Part shown: positions 16,556 through 25,169 of the stretch, piece after piece
Layout: each line of letters opens with the position of its first letter
Numbering within the stretch: the stretch's first letter is position 1
DNA from: Candidatus Zipacnadia bacterium
GTDB taxonomy: Bacteria; Armatimonadota; Zipacnadia; JALGUG01
NCBI GenBank assembly: GCA_029820995.1
Contig: JALGUG010000008.1
Coordinates: 1 to 39,869 of the forward strand
Direction of reading: 5' to 3'
DNA: 39,869 nt
Position numbers and translations under genes: made by a program
The notes under the pieces: generated by a model
What the model saw: the letters and a program-made list of their open reading frames with translations, nothing else
What the model was told of the DNA's origin: nothing
Database searches by the model: none

Positions 16556-16860
16556 AACTGAACCGGACAATGGCGCTGACGGGGAGGAGTAGGCGCTGCC
16601 GACAAGCCAGAGAGCCGATCTCAGGCGGCTGCGAGGATCGGCCTTGACCAGCGGCGCTGAAGGTCGCCCCCGAGCCGGACGCTGAACAGGCGGCTTGCCG
16701 GCCGTCTTGCGTAAGCGTTCCCCGGTTGGCGTCCGTTATCGCGCCCCAAAGAGGTCCGCAGGCTGTCGGCGCGGGCAAGTTGGGTGGTACCGCGGGAGCA
16801 TGGCGCCTCTCGTCCCGGCGATGAAGTCCTTCATCGGCGAGGCGAGGGGCGTTTTCCGTT
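16556..16860 (+). promoter_or_regulatory. T-box riboswitch (valine-responsive) controlling valS
   Basis: The 5' leader has the parts of a T-box. GGAGGAGTAG opens stem I; its AGTA would pair with the later GAA to form the loop E motif, and the bases that follow (CTGAAG-GTC-G at about 16658-16666) put GTC, a valine codon, at 16663-16665 as specifier. The T-box core GGGTGGTACCGCGG lies at 16782-16795; its TGGT pairs with a tRNA 3' end ACCA, as expected for tRNA-Val with discriminator A73. A long hairpin and T-tracts follow. Uncharged tRNA-Val would favour antitermination and valS expression. Core, specifier and gene identity all agree on valine. Confidence 0.88.
16803..16860 (+). terminator. T-box regulated intrinsic terminator
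   Basis: A hairpin with arms beginning GCGCCTCTCGTC and ending GAGGCGAGGGGCG closes through the perfectly paired CGATGAA/TTCATCG around a short loop and is followed by TTTTCCGTTTT. The T-box core is just upstream, so the alternative antiterminator would compete with this fold. Confidence 0.82.
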
Positions 16861-16925
16861 TTGGGCTTTCCGTCTGTAGAACCTGCGGTCGCCGGTGACC
16901 AAGCACAAGAGGTGAGGTACGAATC

Positions 16926-19598
16926 ATGGTCAAGCCCGAAATACCAACGGTGTACGACCCCCGAGCGGCGGAGAACAAGTGGTATGACTACTGGATGCAG
17001 CAGGGGGTCTTCAACGCCGAGGTGGGCGAACAGGGCAGCCCGCGATACTGCATCGTGATCCCACCGCCCAACGTCACCGCCCCGCTGCACATGGGCCACG
17101 CGCTGGACAATGCGATCCAGGACTTCCTCATCCGCTGGCACCGCATGGCCGGCCTGGAGACGCTCTGGATGCCCGGCACCGATCACGCCGGCATCGCCAC
17201 TCAGAATGTCGTCGAGCGCATGCTTCGGCAGGAGGGGCTGACGCGCCACGACCTGGGCCGCGAGAAGTTCGTCGCCCGCACCTGGGAGGTGAAGGAGAAG
17301 CACCACGGGATCATCACCGGCCAGCTCAAGCGCCTGGGCTGCAGTTGCGACTGGCGCCGCGAACGCTTCACCCTGGACGAGGGGCTCTCGCGCGCTGTGC
17401 GGGAGGCCTTCGTGCGCCTGTACGAGCGCGGCCTGATCTACCGGGGCCGGCGGATGATTAGCTGGTGCCCGCGCTGCAGCACCGTGCTCAGTGATGTGGA
17501 GGTGGAACACCAGGACCGGAGGGGCAAGCTCTGGCACATCCGCTACCCCTTCCCCGGAGGCCCGTCCACCGAGGGCATCGTCGTCGCGACTACGCGGCCC
17601 GAGACCATGCTCGGCGACACTGCGGTCGCGGTCCACCCTGACGATGACCGCTACCGGCGCCTGCACGGCCGCAGGGTAGTCCTCCCGCTGATGGACCGGG
17701 AGATCCCCGTCATTGCCGATGAGCACGCCGATCCTGACATGGGCTCCGGCGCCGTCAAGGTCACACCCGCCCATGACCCCGACGACTTCGCCGTCGGCGA
17801 ACGCCACAATCTGCCGCACGAAGTCGTGATCGGCCCGGACGGCAAGATGACCCCGAGCGCGGGCCGCTACGCGGGCCTGGACCGCTTCGAGGCCCGCGAG
17901 CGCGTGCTGGAGGACCTGGAACAGCTTGGGCTGTTGGTGAAGGTGGAGGACCATGAGCTGGCCATCGGGCAGTGCCAGCGTTGCGGCACCATCGTCGAGC
18001 CGTTGGTCAGCCTGCAATGGTTCGTGAAGATGGAGCCGCTGGCCCGGCTCGGCATCGAGGCCGTCAACAGCGGCAGCATCCGCTTTGTCCCTGAGCGCTG
18101 GGCCAGAGTATACCTCGACTGGATGGAGAACATCCGCGACTGGTGCATCTCGCGCCAGCTCTGGTGGGGGCATCAAATCCCCGTCTGGTACTGCCGCGAC
18201 TGCGACGCCGAGATCGTGCCCCGCGAGGACCCGACCCAGTGCCCCCGGTGCGGCAGCCAGAACATCGAGCAAGACCCCGACGTGCTGGACACCTGGTTCA
18301 GCTCCGGCCTCTGGCCCTTCTCGACCATGGGCTGGCCCGAAGAGACGCCCGAACTCGAGTACTTCTATCCCACCTCGGTTCTGGTGACCGCCTATGACAT
18401 TATCACCTTCTGGGTTGCGCGCATGATCGTGATGGGCCTGGAGCTCATGGGCCAAAAGCCCTTCCACGAGGTGTTTATCCACGGTCTGGTGCGTGACGCG
18501 CGCGGCCGCAAGATGAGCAAGAGCCTCGGCAATGCCGTGGACCCGCTGGAGCTGATGGACGAATACGGCACCGACGCCCTGCGCTTCGCGCTCCTGAGCC
18601 TGATTACCCACGGCCAGGACATCAGCTACACGCCCGACAAGATGGTCGGCGCCCGCAACTTCTGCAACAAGCTCTGGAATGCGTCGCGACTGGTGCTGAT
18701 GAATCTCGAAGGCGCGCCCGCGGCCTGGGACCAGGCCCAGCTTGACCTGGCCGATCGCTGGATCCTCTCGCGCCGCGCCGCCGTCGTGCGCCAGGCGCAC
18801 CAGCACGTGGCGGCCTACAACGTCGCCCAGTACTGCGGCCGGCTCTACGAGTTCATCTGGAACGAGTTCTGCGACTGGTACCTGGAGCTCGCCAAGCTCG
18901 CCCTCTACGGCTCCGACACGGCGCGCAAGGCCACCGTGCAGGCCGTCTTGCGCTCGATCCTGACCGACATCCTCAAACTCCTGCACCCGATCACGCCCTA
19001 TCTCACCGAGGAGATCTGGCAGTCCTTCCGGCCCGAGGACGGCAGCCTCGCCGTGCAGCCGCTCCCGCAGCCGGCCGACTATCAGGCCCACGAGGCGCCG
19101 CAGGCCGAGGCCGACTTCGCGACCATCATGGAGCTGGTCCAGGGCTTCCGCGTGGGCCGCGCTGAGCTGGGCGTGCCCACCAATCAGATGCTGCACGAGA
19201 TCCGGCGCCGCGTGCCTGCCGACGCCGACCGCGATATCGTACGCCAGTGCGAGCACTACGTGACCAGCCTCGTGCGCGCCGAACAGCTCGCCCATTCCGC
19301 AGAGAGCCTGCAGGGCTCGGACTGCTGGTTCGGCGTGGCCGCGGGCATGGAGATCGCGATCCCGCTGGCGGGCAATATTGATGTCGCACAGGAGCTCGCG
19401 CGCACAAGGAAACGGCTCGCCGAGCTGGAGCAGGACCGCGACCGCTCCGCCAGGAAGCTGGCCAACGAGGGGTTCCGCAGCAAAGCCCCGGCCGACGTGA
19501 TTGCCAGAGAACAGGCCAAGCTGACCGAGGCAGAGGCCGAACTGGCGAAACTGCAGGCGAGGGCAGAGATGCTGGGGAAGGCACAAGGCGAGAGTTGA
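16926..19598 (+). CDS. valS: Valyl-tRNA synthetase
   Basis: This 890-residue class I aminoacyl-tRNA synthetase charges tRNA-Val with valine in the cytoplasm. The HIGH motif is HMGH at 55-58 in PPPNVTAPLHMGHALDN and the KMSKS motif is at 529-533 in GRKMSKSLGNAVDPLEL. Between them are the CP1 editing domain (VATTRPETMLGDTAVAVHPDD) and cysteine pairs (CPRC, YCRDC, CPRC) in likely zinc-binding insertions. The anticodon-binding domain follows, and the last ~65 residues form the heptad-rich coiled coil typical of ValS (DVAQELARTRKRLAELEQDR). The ATG is preceded by AGAGGTGAGG at good spacing. Expression is controlled by the upstream T-box. Length and motifs are normal. Confidence 0.97.
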   Translation: MVKPEIPTVYDPRAAENKWYDYWMQQGVFNAEVGEQGSPRYCIVIPPPNVTAPLHMGHALDNAIQDFLIRWHRMAGLETLWMPGTDHAGIATQNVVERMLRQEGLTRHDLGREKFVARTWEVKEKHHGIITGQLKRLGCSCDWRRERFTLDEGLSRAVREAFVRLYERGLIYRGRRMISWCPRCSTVLSDVEVEHQDRRGKLWHIRYPFPGGPSTEGIVVATTRPETMLGDTAVAVHPDDDRYRRLHGRRVVLPLMDREIPVIADEHADPDMGSGAVKVTPAHDPDDFAVGERHNLPHEVVIGPDGKMTPSAGRYAGLDRFEARERVLEDLEQLGLLVKVEDHELAIGQCQRCGTIVEPLVSLQWFVKMEPLARLGIEAVNSGSIRFVPERWARVYLDWMENIRDWCISRQLWWGHQIPVWYCRDCDAEIVPREDPTQCPRCGSQNIEQDPDVLDTWFSSGLWPFSTMGWPEETPELEYFYPTSVLVTAYDIITFWVARMIVMGLELMGQKPFHEVFIHGLVRDARGRKMSKSLGNAVDPLELMDEYGTDALRFALLSLITHGQDISYTPDKMVGARNFCNKLWNASRLVLMNLEGAPAAWDQAQLDLADRWILSRRAAVVRQAHQHVAAYNVAQYCGRLYEFIWNEFCDWYLELAKLALYGSDTARKATVQAVLRSILTDILKLLHPITPYLTEEIWQSFRPEDGSLAVQPLPQPADYQAHEAPQAEADFATIMELVQGFRVGRAELGVPTNQMLHEIRRRVPADADRDIVRQCEHYVTSLVRAEQLAHSAESLQGSDCWFGVAAGMEIAIPLAGNIDVAQELARTRKRLAELEQDRDRSARKLANEGFRSKAPADVIAREQAKLTEAEAELAKLQARAEMLGKAQGES

Positions 19599-19641
19599 GC
19601 GCAGACGCACACTTATGCAACTCACGATCAGGGAGGTCGTC

Positions 19642-21021
19642 ATGGCCACGATTGTCGAGCCGCAGAGAGAGATTCCCGTCATTGCGGACGTGGACGTGTG
19701 CGTCGTCGGCGGCGGCCCCGGCGGGCTGCCCGCCGCCCTGGCGGCCGCTCGCCGAGGCGCGAAGACGTTGTTGCTGGAAATGCAGGGCTGCCTGGGTGGG
19801 ATGGCCACTACGGGCCATATCGGGCCCATCCTGGGGATCACGGCCAGCCGTGCCGACAAGGCCACCGTCGGCGGCATCCCCCGGGAGCTCTGCGAGCGGA
19901 TGGCCGAGATCGGCGAGGCGCGAAGCTGGGAGCAGTCGCTGAAGGCGCATGCAGTGGCCTTCAATGTCGAGGGCCTGAAGATCGTGGCTGACCGCATGGT
20001 GCGGGAGGCCGGCGTTGAGCTACTCCTGCACGCCCTGTTCGTTGACAGCGTCGTCGAGAACGGCCGGATGACCCACGCCGTTGTCGAGAGCAAGTCCGGG
20101 CGCCAGGCAGTCAGGGCAAAGGTTTTCGTGGATGCCACGGGAGATGCGGACCTCGCCTTTCGCGCCGGAGCGGCTTGCACCAAGGGTCGGCCCGCCGACG
20201 GCAAGGCCATGGCGATGGGAAGCATGTTCCGCATCGGCGGCGTGGCCGCGCTGACCGCAGATGTGAGGACCGCGGTACTGGACAAGACGCGCGAGGCCGT
20301 GCGAGCGGGCGAACTGAACCTATATAGCGTGCAGCTCGGCGGCTTCGGCTCGACCATCCGCGACGGCGAGGCGACGGTCAACTGCACGCGCACCGCGGGC
20401 GATTGCACCAATGTCCGTGACCTGACGGAGGCCGAGCAGTCCATCCGAGAGCTCACCTGGCGCACGATCGAGCTTTGGCGGTCAGTCCGCGGCGCAGAGG
20501 GGCTCCACCTCATCAGCACGCCGGCCCACGTCGGCCTCCGGGAGTCGCGGCAGGTCGTCGGTGAGCGGCGTATCACCGGCGAGGACGTGGTGCAGGCCCG
20601 CAAGTACGAAGACGCCGTCGCGCGCTGCGGCTACTGGATTGACATCCATTGCCCCCGCGGCCTGGTCGGCGGCGGCGACGTGCATCTCTGCTCGGTCAAC
20701 TGCAAGAACAGGGACTGCTACATGATCACGGACTATGCGGACCAGTTGCCCGACGAGCTCTACCCGCCCGACGGCGAGTGGTTCGACATCCCGTACCGAA
20801 CCCTCGTGCCGGAGAAGGTGGACGGAGTGCTTGTCTCCGGCCGCTGCATCTCGGCGGACCACCAGGCGATGGCCGCCCTGCGAGTGATGGGTCCTTGCAT
20901 GGCTATCGGCGAGGCGGCCGGAACAGCCGCAGCCCTGGCGGCCCAGGCAAGCATCCAGCCCCGCCAGGTGGATGTCCAGGCCCTTCGCGCTGCACTCACG
21001 GAAGCCGGGGCACTGGTCTAG
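19642..21021 (+). CDS. FAD-dependent oxidoreductase (FAD_oxidored family)
   Basis: The N-terminus has a canonical FAD-binding fold: DVDVCVVGGGPGGLPAALAAARRGAKTLLLE with GxGxxG and the acidic end of strand 2, then CLGGMAT as in FAD-dependent thiol/sugar-associated oxidoreductases of the PF12831 type. VFVDATGDADLAFRAGAA is the second nucleotide-contact motif, and RCISADHQAMAALRVMGPCMAIGEAAGTAAALA is the C-terminal FAD-binding motif. The track start (19615) is replaced by ATG 19642 because AGGGAGG precedes it by about 5 bases and the nine extra residues add nothing. The protein is then 459 residues. It follows valS by about 40 bases and could share its transcript. The substrate is unknown. Confidence 0.88.
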   Translation: MATIVEPQREIPVIADVDVCVVGGGPGGLPAALAAARRGAKTLLLEMQGCLGGMATTGHIGPILGITASRADKATVGGIPRELCERMAEIGEARSWEQSLKAHAVAFNVEGLKIVADRMVREAGVELLLHALFVDSVVENGRMTHAVVESKSGRQAVRAKVFVDATGDADLAFRAGAACTKGRPADGKAMAMGSMFRIGGVAALTADVRTAVLDKTREAVRAGELNLYSVQLGGFGSTIRDGEATVNCTRTAGDCTNVRDLTEAEQSIRELTWRTIELWRSVRGAEGLHLISTPAHVGLRESRQVVGERRITGEDVVQARKYEDAVARCGYWIDIHCPRGLVGGGDVHLCSVNCKNRDCYMITDYADQLPDELYPPDGEWFDIPYRTLVPEKVDGVLVSGRCISADHQAMAALRVMGPCMAIGEAAGTAAALAAQASIQPRQVDVQALRAALTEAGALV

Positions 21022-21083
21022 GCGCAGATTCCCTTCGCCGGTGCCCGCCGATTCAGACGGGCGAGAAGCACGAACACCCAACC

Positions 21084-21557
21084 ATGAACCGCCAACGCCT
21101 CTGGACCTATGTCCTGCTGGTGGTCGCCTTCGGCATCGCCATGGGCTATCTCGAGGCCATGGTCGTGGTCTACATTCGCAAGATCCTCGGGATTGTCCCG
21201 ACCCCGGTGAACCTCGACCGAAGCGTCTCTGAGCAGATCCCGCAGTGGCTGGTGCAGTGCGAGATCACGCGCGAGGCTGCCACCATCGTGATGCTGGTCT
21301 GCTTCGCGATTCTGGCCGCCGACACCCTGGCCCGCAAGGTCGGCACCTTCTTGCTCGTCTTCGGCGTGTGGGACATCTTCTACTACGTGAGCCTGTGGTG
21401 CCTGATGGATTGGCCGCCGTCCCTGGCGACCATTGACCTGCTGTTCCTGATTCCTGTGCCGTGGATTGCGCCGGTGTGGGTCCCACTGGCCTGCTCAGCG
21501 ACCATGATCGCCATCGGCCTGTTGCTGCTGGCCGGTCGGAGGAGGGCCGAGGCATGA
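21084..21557 (+). CDS. Small four-helix membrane protein, unknown function
   Basis: This 157-residue protein has four hydrophobic segments: LWTYVLLVVAFGIAMGYLEAMVVVYI, TIVMLVCFAILAADTLA, TFLLVFGVWDIFYYVSLWCLM and VWVPLACSATMIAIGLLLLAG. The track hides it inside a longer ORF that begins inside the previous gene in another frame; the ATG at 21084 is the first start after that gene's stop. Its TGA overlaps the next gene's ATG (ATGA), showing translational coupling to the zinc dehydrogenase. No family is recognised. Confidence 0.8.
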   Translation: MNRQRLWTYVLLVVAFGIAMGYLEAMVVVYIRKILGIVPTPVNLDRSVSEQIPQWLVQCEITREAATIVMLVCFAILAADTLARKVGTFLLVFGVWDIFYYVSLWCLMDWPPSLATIDLLFLIPVPWIAPVWVPLACSATMIAIGLLLLAGRRRAEA

Positions 21558-22582
21558 ACGCTTTGCGCTACGACGGGCATGACTTGCGGCTGGAGGACAT
21601 TCCCCGCCCCGAGCCGGGGCCGGGCGAGGTGCTGGTCCAGGTCCAGGCCGCGGGTATCTGCCGGACCGACATCGAGATCGTCACCGGCGGTCACGGCGAC
21701 TACGTGGCCGGGCGCGCGCGGGTGCCGATCACCCTGGGGCACGAGTGGTCCGGCCGAGTGGAGGCCGTCGGCGAGGGCGTCGAGCACCTCAAGCCCGGCA
21801 TGTTGGTCACCGGCGAAACGGGGATCGGCTGCGGCCAGTGCGAGCTGTGCCGCCGCGGGCACTACAATCTCTGCCCGCAAGTGACCGAGACCGGGATCAT
21901 CAACCGCGACGGCGCCATGGCCGAATACCACCTTCACCCGGCCGGATTCACGTACGATATCGCCGGCCTGCCCTTCGACCAGGCGGCGGTGCTGGAGCCG
22001 GCCACCTGCGGCGTCTACGCCTGCCGTCAGGGCCGCGTGACGCCCGCCGACCGCGTGCTGATCACGGGCGGCGGCTCCATCGGCCAGCTCGCCGCCCAGG
22101 CCGCACGCGCCTTCGGGGCCTGGCAGGTGGTCGTGACCTCCCACAGTCGGACGAAGCTCGAACTGGCGGAGAAGTTGGGCGCAGATGCGGCACTCCAGAG
22201 CGACGACAGCCTACTCCAGGCGGCACGCCGGGTCACTCAGGGCGAGATGTTCGACGTGGCCATCGAGTGCTCCGGCTCCGGCTCGGCGCTGGGTGACTGC
22301 GTGCAGCTCGTCAAACCCCGGGGCCGGATTGTGCTCATCGGCGCGGCCCATCGCTGGCCCGAGGCGCCGCCTCCGGGCCGCATCGTCGGCGCCGAGCTGC
22401 AAATCATTGGTGTCCGTGGCAGCCCGCACGTCTGGCCGGAGACCATCGAGCTGGTGCGGAAGGGAAAGATCAAGACCGGGCCGGTGATCAGTCACCGCCT
22501 TCCACTGGCCCAGTGGCGTCAGGCCTTCGACCTCGTCCAGAGCAACGATCCCACCGTCCTGAAAGCGCTGCTGTTGCCCTAG
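21554..22582 (+). CDS. Zinc-dependent medium-chain alcohol/polyol dehydrogenase
   Basis: This 342-residue MDR enzyme has both zinc sites. Catalytic zinc ligands are C36 (GICRTD) and H63-E64 (LGHEW). The structural zinc has C93, C96, C99 and C107 (GCGQCELCRRGHYNLC). The Rossmann half shows VLITGGGSIGQLAAQAARAFGA. It resembles sorbitol/threonine/L-idonate dehydrogenases, which oxidise secondary alcohols of sugars or amino acids with NAD(P). Its ATG overlaps the previous gene's stop by 4 bases. With the FAD oxidoreductase and the small membrane protein it makes a likely three-gene operon, perhaps continuing from valS. Which substrate it uses cannot be told from sequence. Confidence 0.93.
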   Translation: MNALRYDGHDLRLEDIPRPEPGPGEVLVQVQAAGICRTDIEIVTGGHGDYVAGRARVPITLGHEWSGRVEAVGEGVEHLKPGMLVTGETGIGCGQCELCRRGHYNLCPQVTETGIINRDGAMAEYHLHPAGFTYDIAGLPFDQAAVLEPATCGVYACRQGRVTPADRVLITGGGSIGQLAAQAARAFGAWQVVVTSHSRTKLELAEKLGADAALQSDDSLLQAARRVTQGEMFDVAIECSGSGSALGDCVQLVKPRGRIVLIGAAHRWPEAPPPGRIVGAELQIIGVRGSPHVWPETIELVRKGKIKTGPVISHRLPLAQWRQAFDLVQSNDPTVLKALLLP

Positions 22583-22684
22583 TTGCCCCGGTTGAGCACG
22601 CTGGCGGCCAAATACATGACCTATTCGGGGAGGAATTACTGCGCCCCACCCGGAATGCCCTCCGCATCGGACTCCGAGCCTCGT

Positions 22685-22766
22685 CTAGAAGTGGTTTGAC
22701 AACTCCTGTACGAGCGCGTTTACGCGCGACTGTCGTTGGCCGTTCAGGTGAGCAAACCGCTTCTAG
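22685..22766 (+). repeat. MITE/REP-like element (copy 3, with 14-bp terminal inverted repeats)
   Basis: CTAGAAGTGGTTTG (22685-22698) and CAAACCGCTTCTAG (22753-22766) are inverted repeats over 14 positions, with one T/G change that would still pair as a wobble in RNA. In the middle, GCGCG-TTTA-CGCGC forms a hairpin preceded by CTGTACGA. The rest of the 22583-22809 gap, upstream of the element, shows nothing recognisable. Confidence 0.8.
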
Positions 22767-22809
22767 TCTGGCTAGTGCGCAGATCCGGCTTTCCTGGAGG
22801 TGCTGATCG

Positions 22810-24138
22810 GTGCATCTGGCGAAGCGTCTTCGGCTCGTGGCATCGGTCGCGACACTGCCGGCCCTGTTGCTGCTGCTGGTGGGCTGTGGCGGCAGCGGCG
22901 GCCCGGCGGCCGTGCGCCGCGACATCACGGGCCCGCAGCTTCTCGCCATGATGGACGATGGCCGGCCGCTTCAGCTTGTAGACGTCCGCACGCCCGCTGA
23001 ATACGCCGCCGGCCACATCCCCGGCACCGTCAATCTTCCGCATACTGAGGTTGACATCTGGGCGGATAGTCTGATCAAGCAGCAGCGCGTTGTGTGCATC
23101 TGTCGGTCGGGCGTCCGCAGCAAGCTGGCGGCCGACGCGCTGATTGCCAAGGGTTTCCACCAGGTCTATAACCTGCTGGGCGGGATGCTCGAATGGACCG
23201 GGCCGGTGGAGACCGAGGACGCTTACCGGATCAACAATCTGGCGAATGTCCAGCTCAACGGCGCCGGCGATTCCGCCGCGGTGGACCCCGGAGAGAATAT
23301 CACCGGCCGGTTCGATTGCGCCCTCTACAACGGCGGAAGCCACGCCGGGGAGGTCCACACTGTGGCGGTCGGCTTGCGCAACGACGTGGGCGACTGGGTC
23401 GGCGGCGAGCCCGTGGTGCCGGCCCAGCTAGCGGCCCAACCCGGTGACGCCGGCGGAATCGCCTACAGCAATTGCCAGTTCATGCTCTCGACCGCCGGCC
23501 TCCCGGCCGGGGCCACGTGTACAGTGTGGGTGCATGACCAGTCCACAGACCTCGACGCCGAGGCGATCCAGGGATTCAAGGCCGCTCGGCCGATGGCGCC
23601 CGGTGACACCGACAAGCCTCTCGGCACCGTCACGATCAACCAGCCGCCGGCGCCGAGCTACTACTACATCGCTCAGATCGCCAATGTGCACCTCACCACT
23701 GAGGGCTGCGGCGCAACGGCGGCTTGCGCCGGCTGCGCCCAATTCGGGCCCGACCTATCGGTCAAACAGGGCAAGAGCTTCCGAGGCTGGTTTGACTGCC
23801 GGCTGTACGACAGCGGCGACTACGCTGATGCCGTACACACAGTCGTTGTGGGTCTGCGCGACGCCGGCGGCCATTGGATCGGAGGCACGCCGGTCATACC
23901 CGGGCAACTCTCTGCGGCCCCCGGCAGCACCGGCGGCACCTTGTATACCCACTGCGAGTTCGATCCACTCTCAACCGTCGGCATAACGCCGGGCGCGACC
24001 TACGACCTCTGGGTCCACGACGAGCCGACCGGCAGCCCTGATGACGCGATCGGAGCCTTTCAGGCGCTTACGGTCCAGGTCGAAGGCCCCCGCGACAAGA
24101 TCATCGGGCTCGTCGAGATCACTCCCGGCGGCGGCTGA
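22810..24138 (+). CDS. Rhodanese-domain lipoprotein with two tandem copies of an unknown domain
   Basis: Translation starts at a GTG with GGAGGT about 8 bases upstream. A lipoprotein signal (LPALLLLLVGC) ends at a lipobox cysteine, so it should be lipid-anchored outside the cytoplasm. Residues about 38-140 form a rhodanese domain (QLVDVRTPAEYAAGHIPGTVNLPH) with active-site loop CRSGVRS, so sulfur transfer is possible. Residues about 142-280 and 284-440 are two copies of one domain, sharing NVxL, FDCxLYxxG, VHTVxVGLR, GGxPVxPxQL, YxxCxF and WVHD segments. The second copy has a cysteine cluster (CGATAACAGCAQ). I do not recognise the repeated domain; it may be an adhesion or binding module. Confidence 0.85.
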   Translation: MHLAKRLRLVASVATLPALLLLLVGCGGSGGPAAVRRDITGPQLLAMMDDGRPLQLVDVRTPAEYAAGHIPGTVNLPHTEVDIWADSLIKQQRVVCICRSGVRSKLAADALIAKGFHQVYNLLGGMLEWTGPVETEDAYRINNLANVQLNGAGDSAAVDPGENITGRFDCALYNGGSHAGEVHTVAVGLRNDVGDWVGGEPVVPAQLAAQPGDAGGIAYSNCQFMLSTAGLPAGATCTVWVHDQSTDLDAEAIQGFKAARPMAPGDTDKPLGTVTINQPPAPSYYYIAQIANVHLTTEGCGATAACAGCAQFGPDLSVKQGKSFRGWFDCRLYDSGDYADAVHTVVVGLRDAGGHWIGGTPVIPGQLSAAPGSTGGTLYTHCEFDPLSTVGITPGATYDLWVHDEPTGSPDDAIGAFQALTVQVEGPRDKIIGLVEITPGGG

Positions 24139-24188
24139 GGCTAGCGGTTCGTGACCCGGTTCGGGTCAGACGATACGAGTCGCTCGCA

Positions 24189-24259
24189 GTGTGCCACCGT
24201 CGGCGCAGCCGGCAGTGCAGCCTTCTCTGCACGGCTCAGGATGAGCCGTGCCACAGGAC
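24189..24259 (+). repeat. Double-hairpin repeat (full copy A)
   Basis: Two hairpins stand in tandem. The first pairs CACCGTCGGC with GCCGGCAGTG around GCA (24195-24217), with one mismatch and one wobble. The second pairs CACGGCTCA with TGAGCCGTG perfectly around GGA (24230-24250). The inverse of this sequence recurs at 38024-38089. It lies between the convergent lipoprotein and methyltransferase genes. Confidence 0.85.
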
Positions 24260-24275
24260 GCCGACCCTCGTCAGA

Positions 24276-24983
24276 TCAGCCGCCGCTCCTGCTTCCCGCG
24301 ACGACGAAATACGCGCCGGCCCACGGCCAGACGCGTCGCCCGAAGTTCTCGGCTGTCGGCCGCCACCCGAGCCGATCGAGGAACTTCAGCGGCGGCGAGA
24401 AGATCGCGCGACCGACCACTTCGGCGTCGCAACCGTGCTCGCCGAGCAGCCGGACCAACTCGCGCGGCTGCCGCCACGTTACCCCTTGGAAGTCCCTGCG
24501 CCCCAACCAGGTCGCCGCGCGGCGCCAGAGCTGCCAGGGCGCATACGGATTCAGCTCACCCACAATCATCCGTCCGCCCCGGCGGCAGACGCGGACCATT
24601 TCGCCGATCACTGCGTCGGCATCGGGAGCAAAGCACAGGGCCGTGTTGGCAAACACCACATCACAGCATTCGTCGGCCAGCGGCAAGTGCGCATTGTCGG
24701 CCAGCACCCACTTGCAGCACTCTGGAGAGTGCGCCGGCATGTTTCGACGTGCCAGTTCGAGCCGCTGGGCATCATGATCCGTCCCCACCGCCAGGCGAGT
24801 GCCCTCGGCAAGCTCGCGCAGGAACCGCCCGGTGCCGCACCCGATCTCAAGCATGACCCCGCCCGGCGCGGCCGCGCCCGCTTCGCGCAGCAAGTCCAGC
24901 TCAGCTCGCAGACACGCCGCGCCCAAGGGGATATCATACCAGGCGTCATATCGCTCTGCCGGACTCAGGTCAGCCATCTGCAT
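24276..24983 (-). CDS. Class I SAM-dependent methyltransferase
   Basis: This 235-residue protein is a Methyltransf_11-like enzyme. Motif I is VMLEIGCGTGRFLREL (about 45-60), the acidic residue of strand 2 is in VGTDHDAQRL, motif II/III is WVLADNAHLPLADECCDVVFANTALCF, and a post-motif strand is GGRMIVGELNPYAPWQLW. Family members methylate small molecules such as quinones or phenols. The track ORF runs 213 codons further upstream across the aldolase gene, but GGAGG 8 bases before the ATG at 24983 fixes the start. It diverges from the aldolase gene; the ~190 bases between them contain a 16-bp sequence repeated at 28300. Confidence 0.9.
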   Translation of the reverse strand: MQMADLSPAERYDAWYDIPLGAACLRAELDLLREAGAAAPGGVMLEIGCGTGRFLRELAEGTRLAVGTDHDAQRLELARRNMPAHSPECCKWVLADNAHLPLADECCDVVFANTALCFAPDADAVIGEMVRVCRRGGRMIVGELNPYAPWQLWRRAATWLGRRDFQGVTWRQPRELVRLLGEHGCDAEVVGRAIFSPPLKFLDRLGWRPTAENFGRRVWPWAGAYFVVAGSRSGG

Positions 24984-25000
24984 CCTCGCATCCTCCAGCG

Positions 25001-25016
25001 CGCTCCGCGCGAAGTG
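25001..25016 (+). repeat. 16-bp repeated sequence (with 28300-28315)
   Basis: CGCTCCGCGCGAAGTG occurs here and at 28300-28315 in unrelated gaps. Similar short sequence flanks both. It may be the end of a further dispersed element. Confidence 0.5.
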
Positions 25017-25169
25017 CTCTTGACCTCCACGCTCCTGCCCTCTTCGTTTTCGCGTTCCAAGAGACGCGAACCTGCACGCAGCAATGGGCCTCCCGGCAGG
25101 ACTTCGCTCGACTACGGGCGAAATCACAGGAGCTGGACGAGGAGTTGCCGCGCCAGGACGCAAGGAATC

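Noticed and set aside
16203-20603. 1466-codon ORF on the minus strand
   Set aside because: It lies antisense to valS and its leader, has no recognisable domains and no ribosome site. High GC at third codon positions removes stops from this frame, so it is a shadow.
22696-22724. TTGACA in the MITE-like element as an outward promoter for the rhodanese gene
   Set aside because: The sequence 17 bases downstream (TTTACG) is a poor -10 element and falls in the central hairpin.
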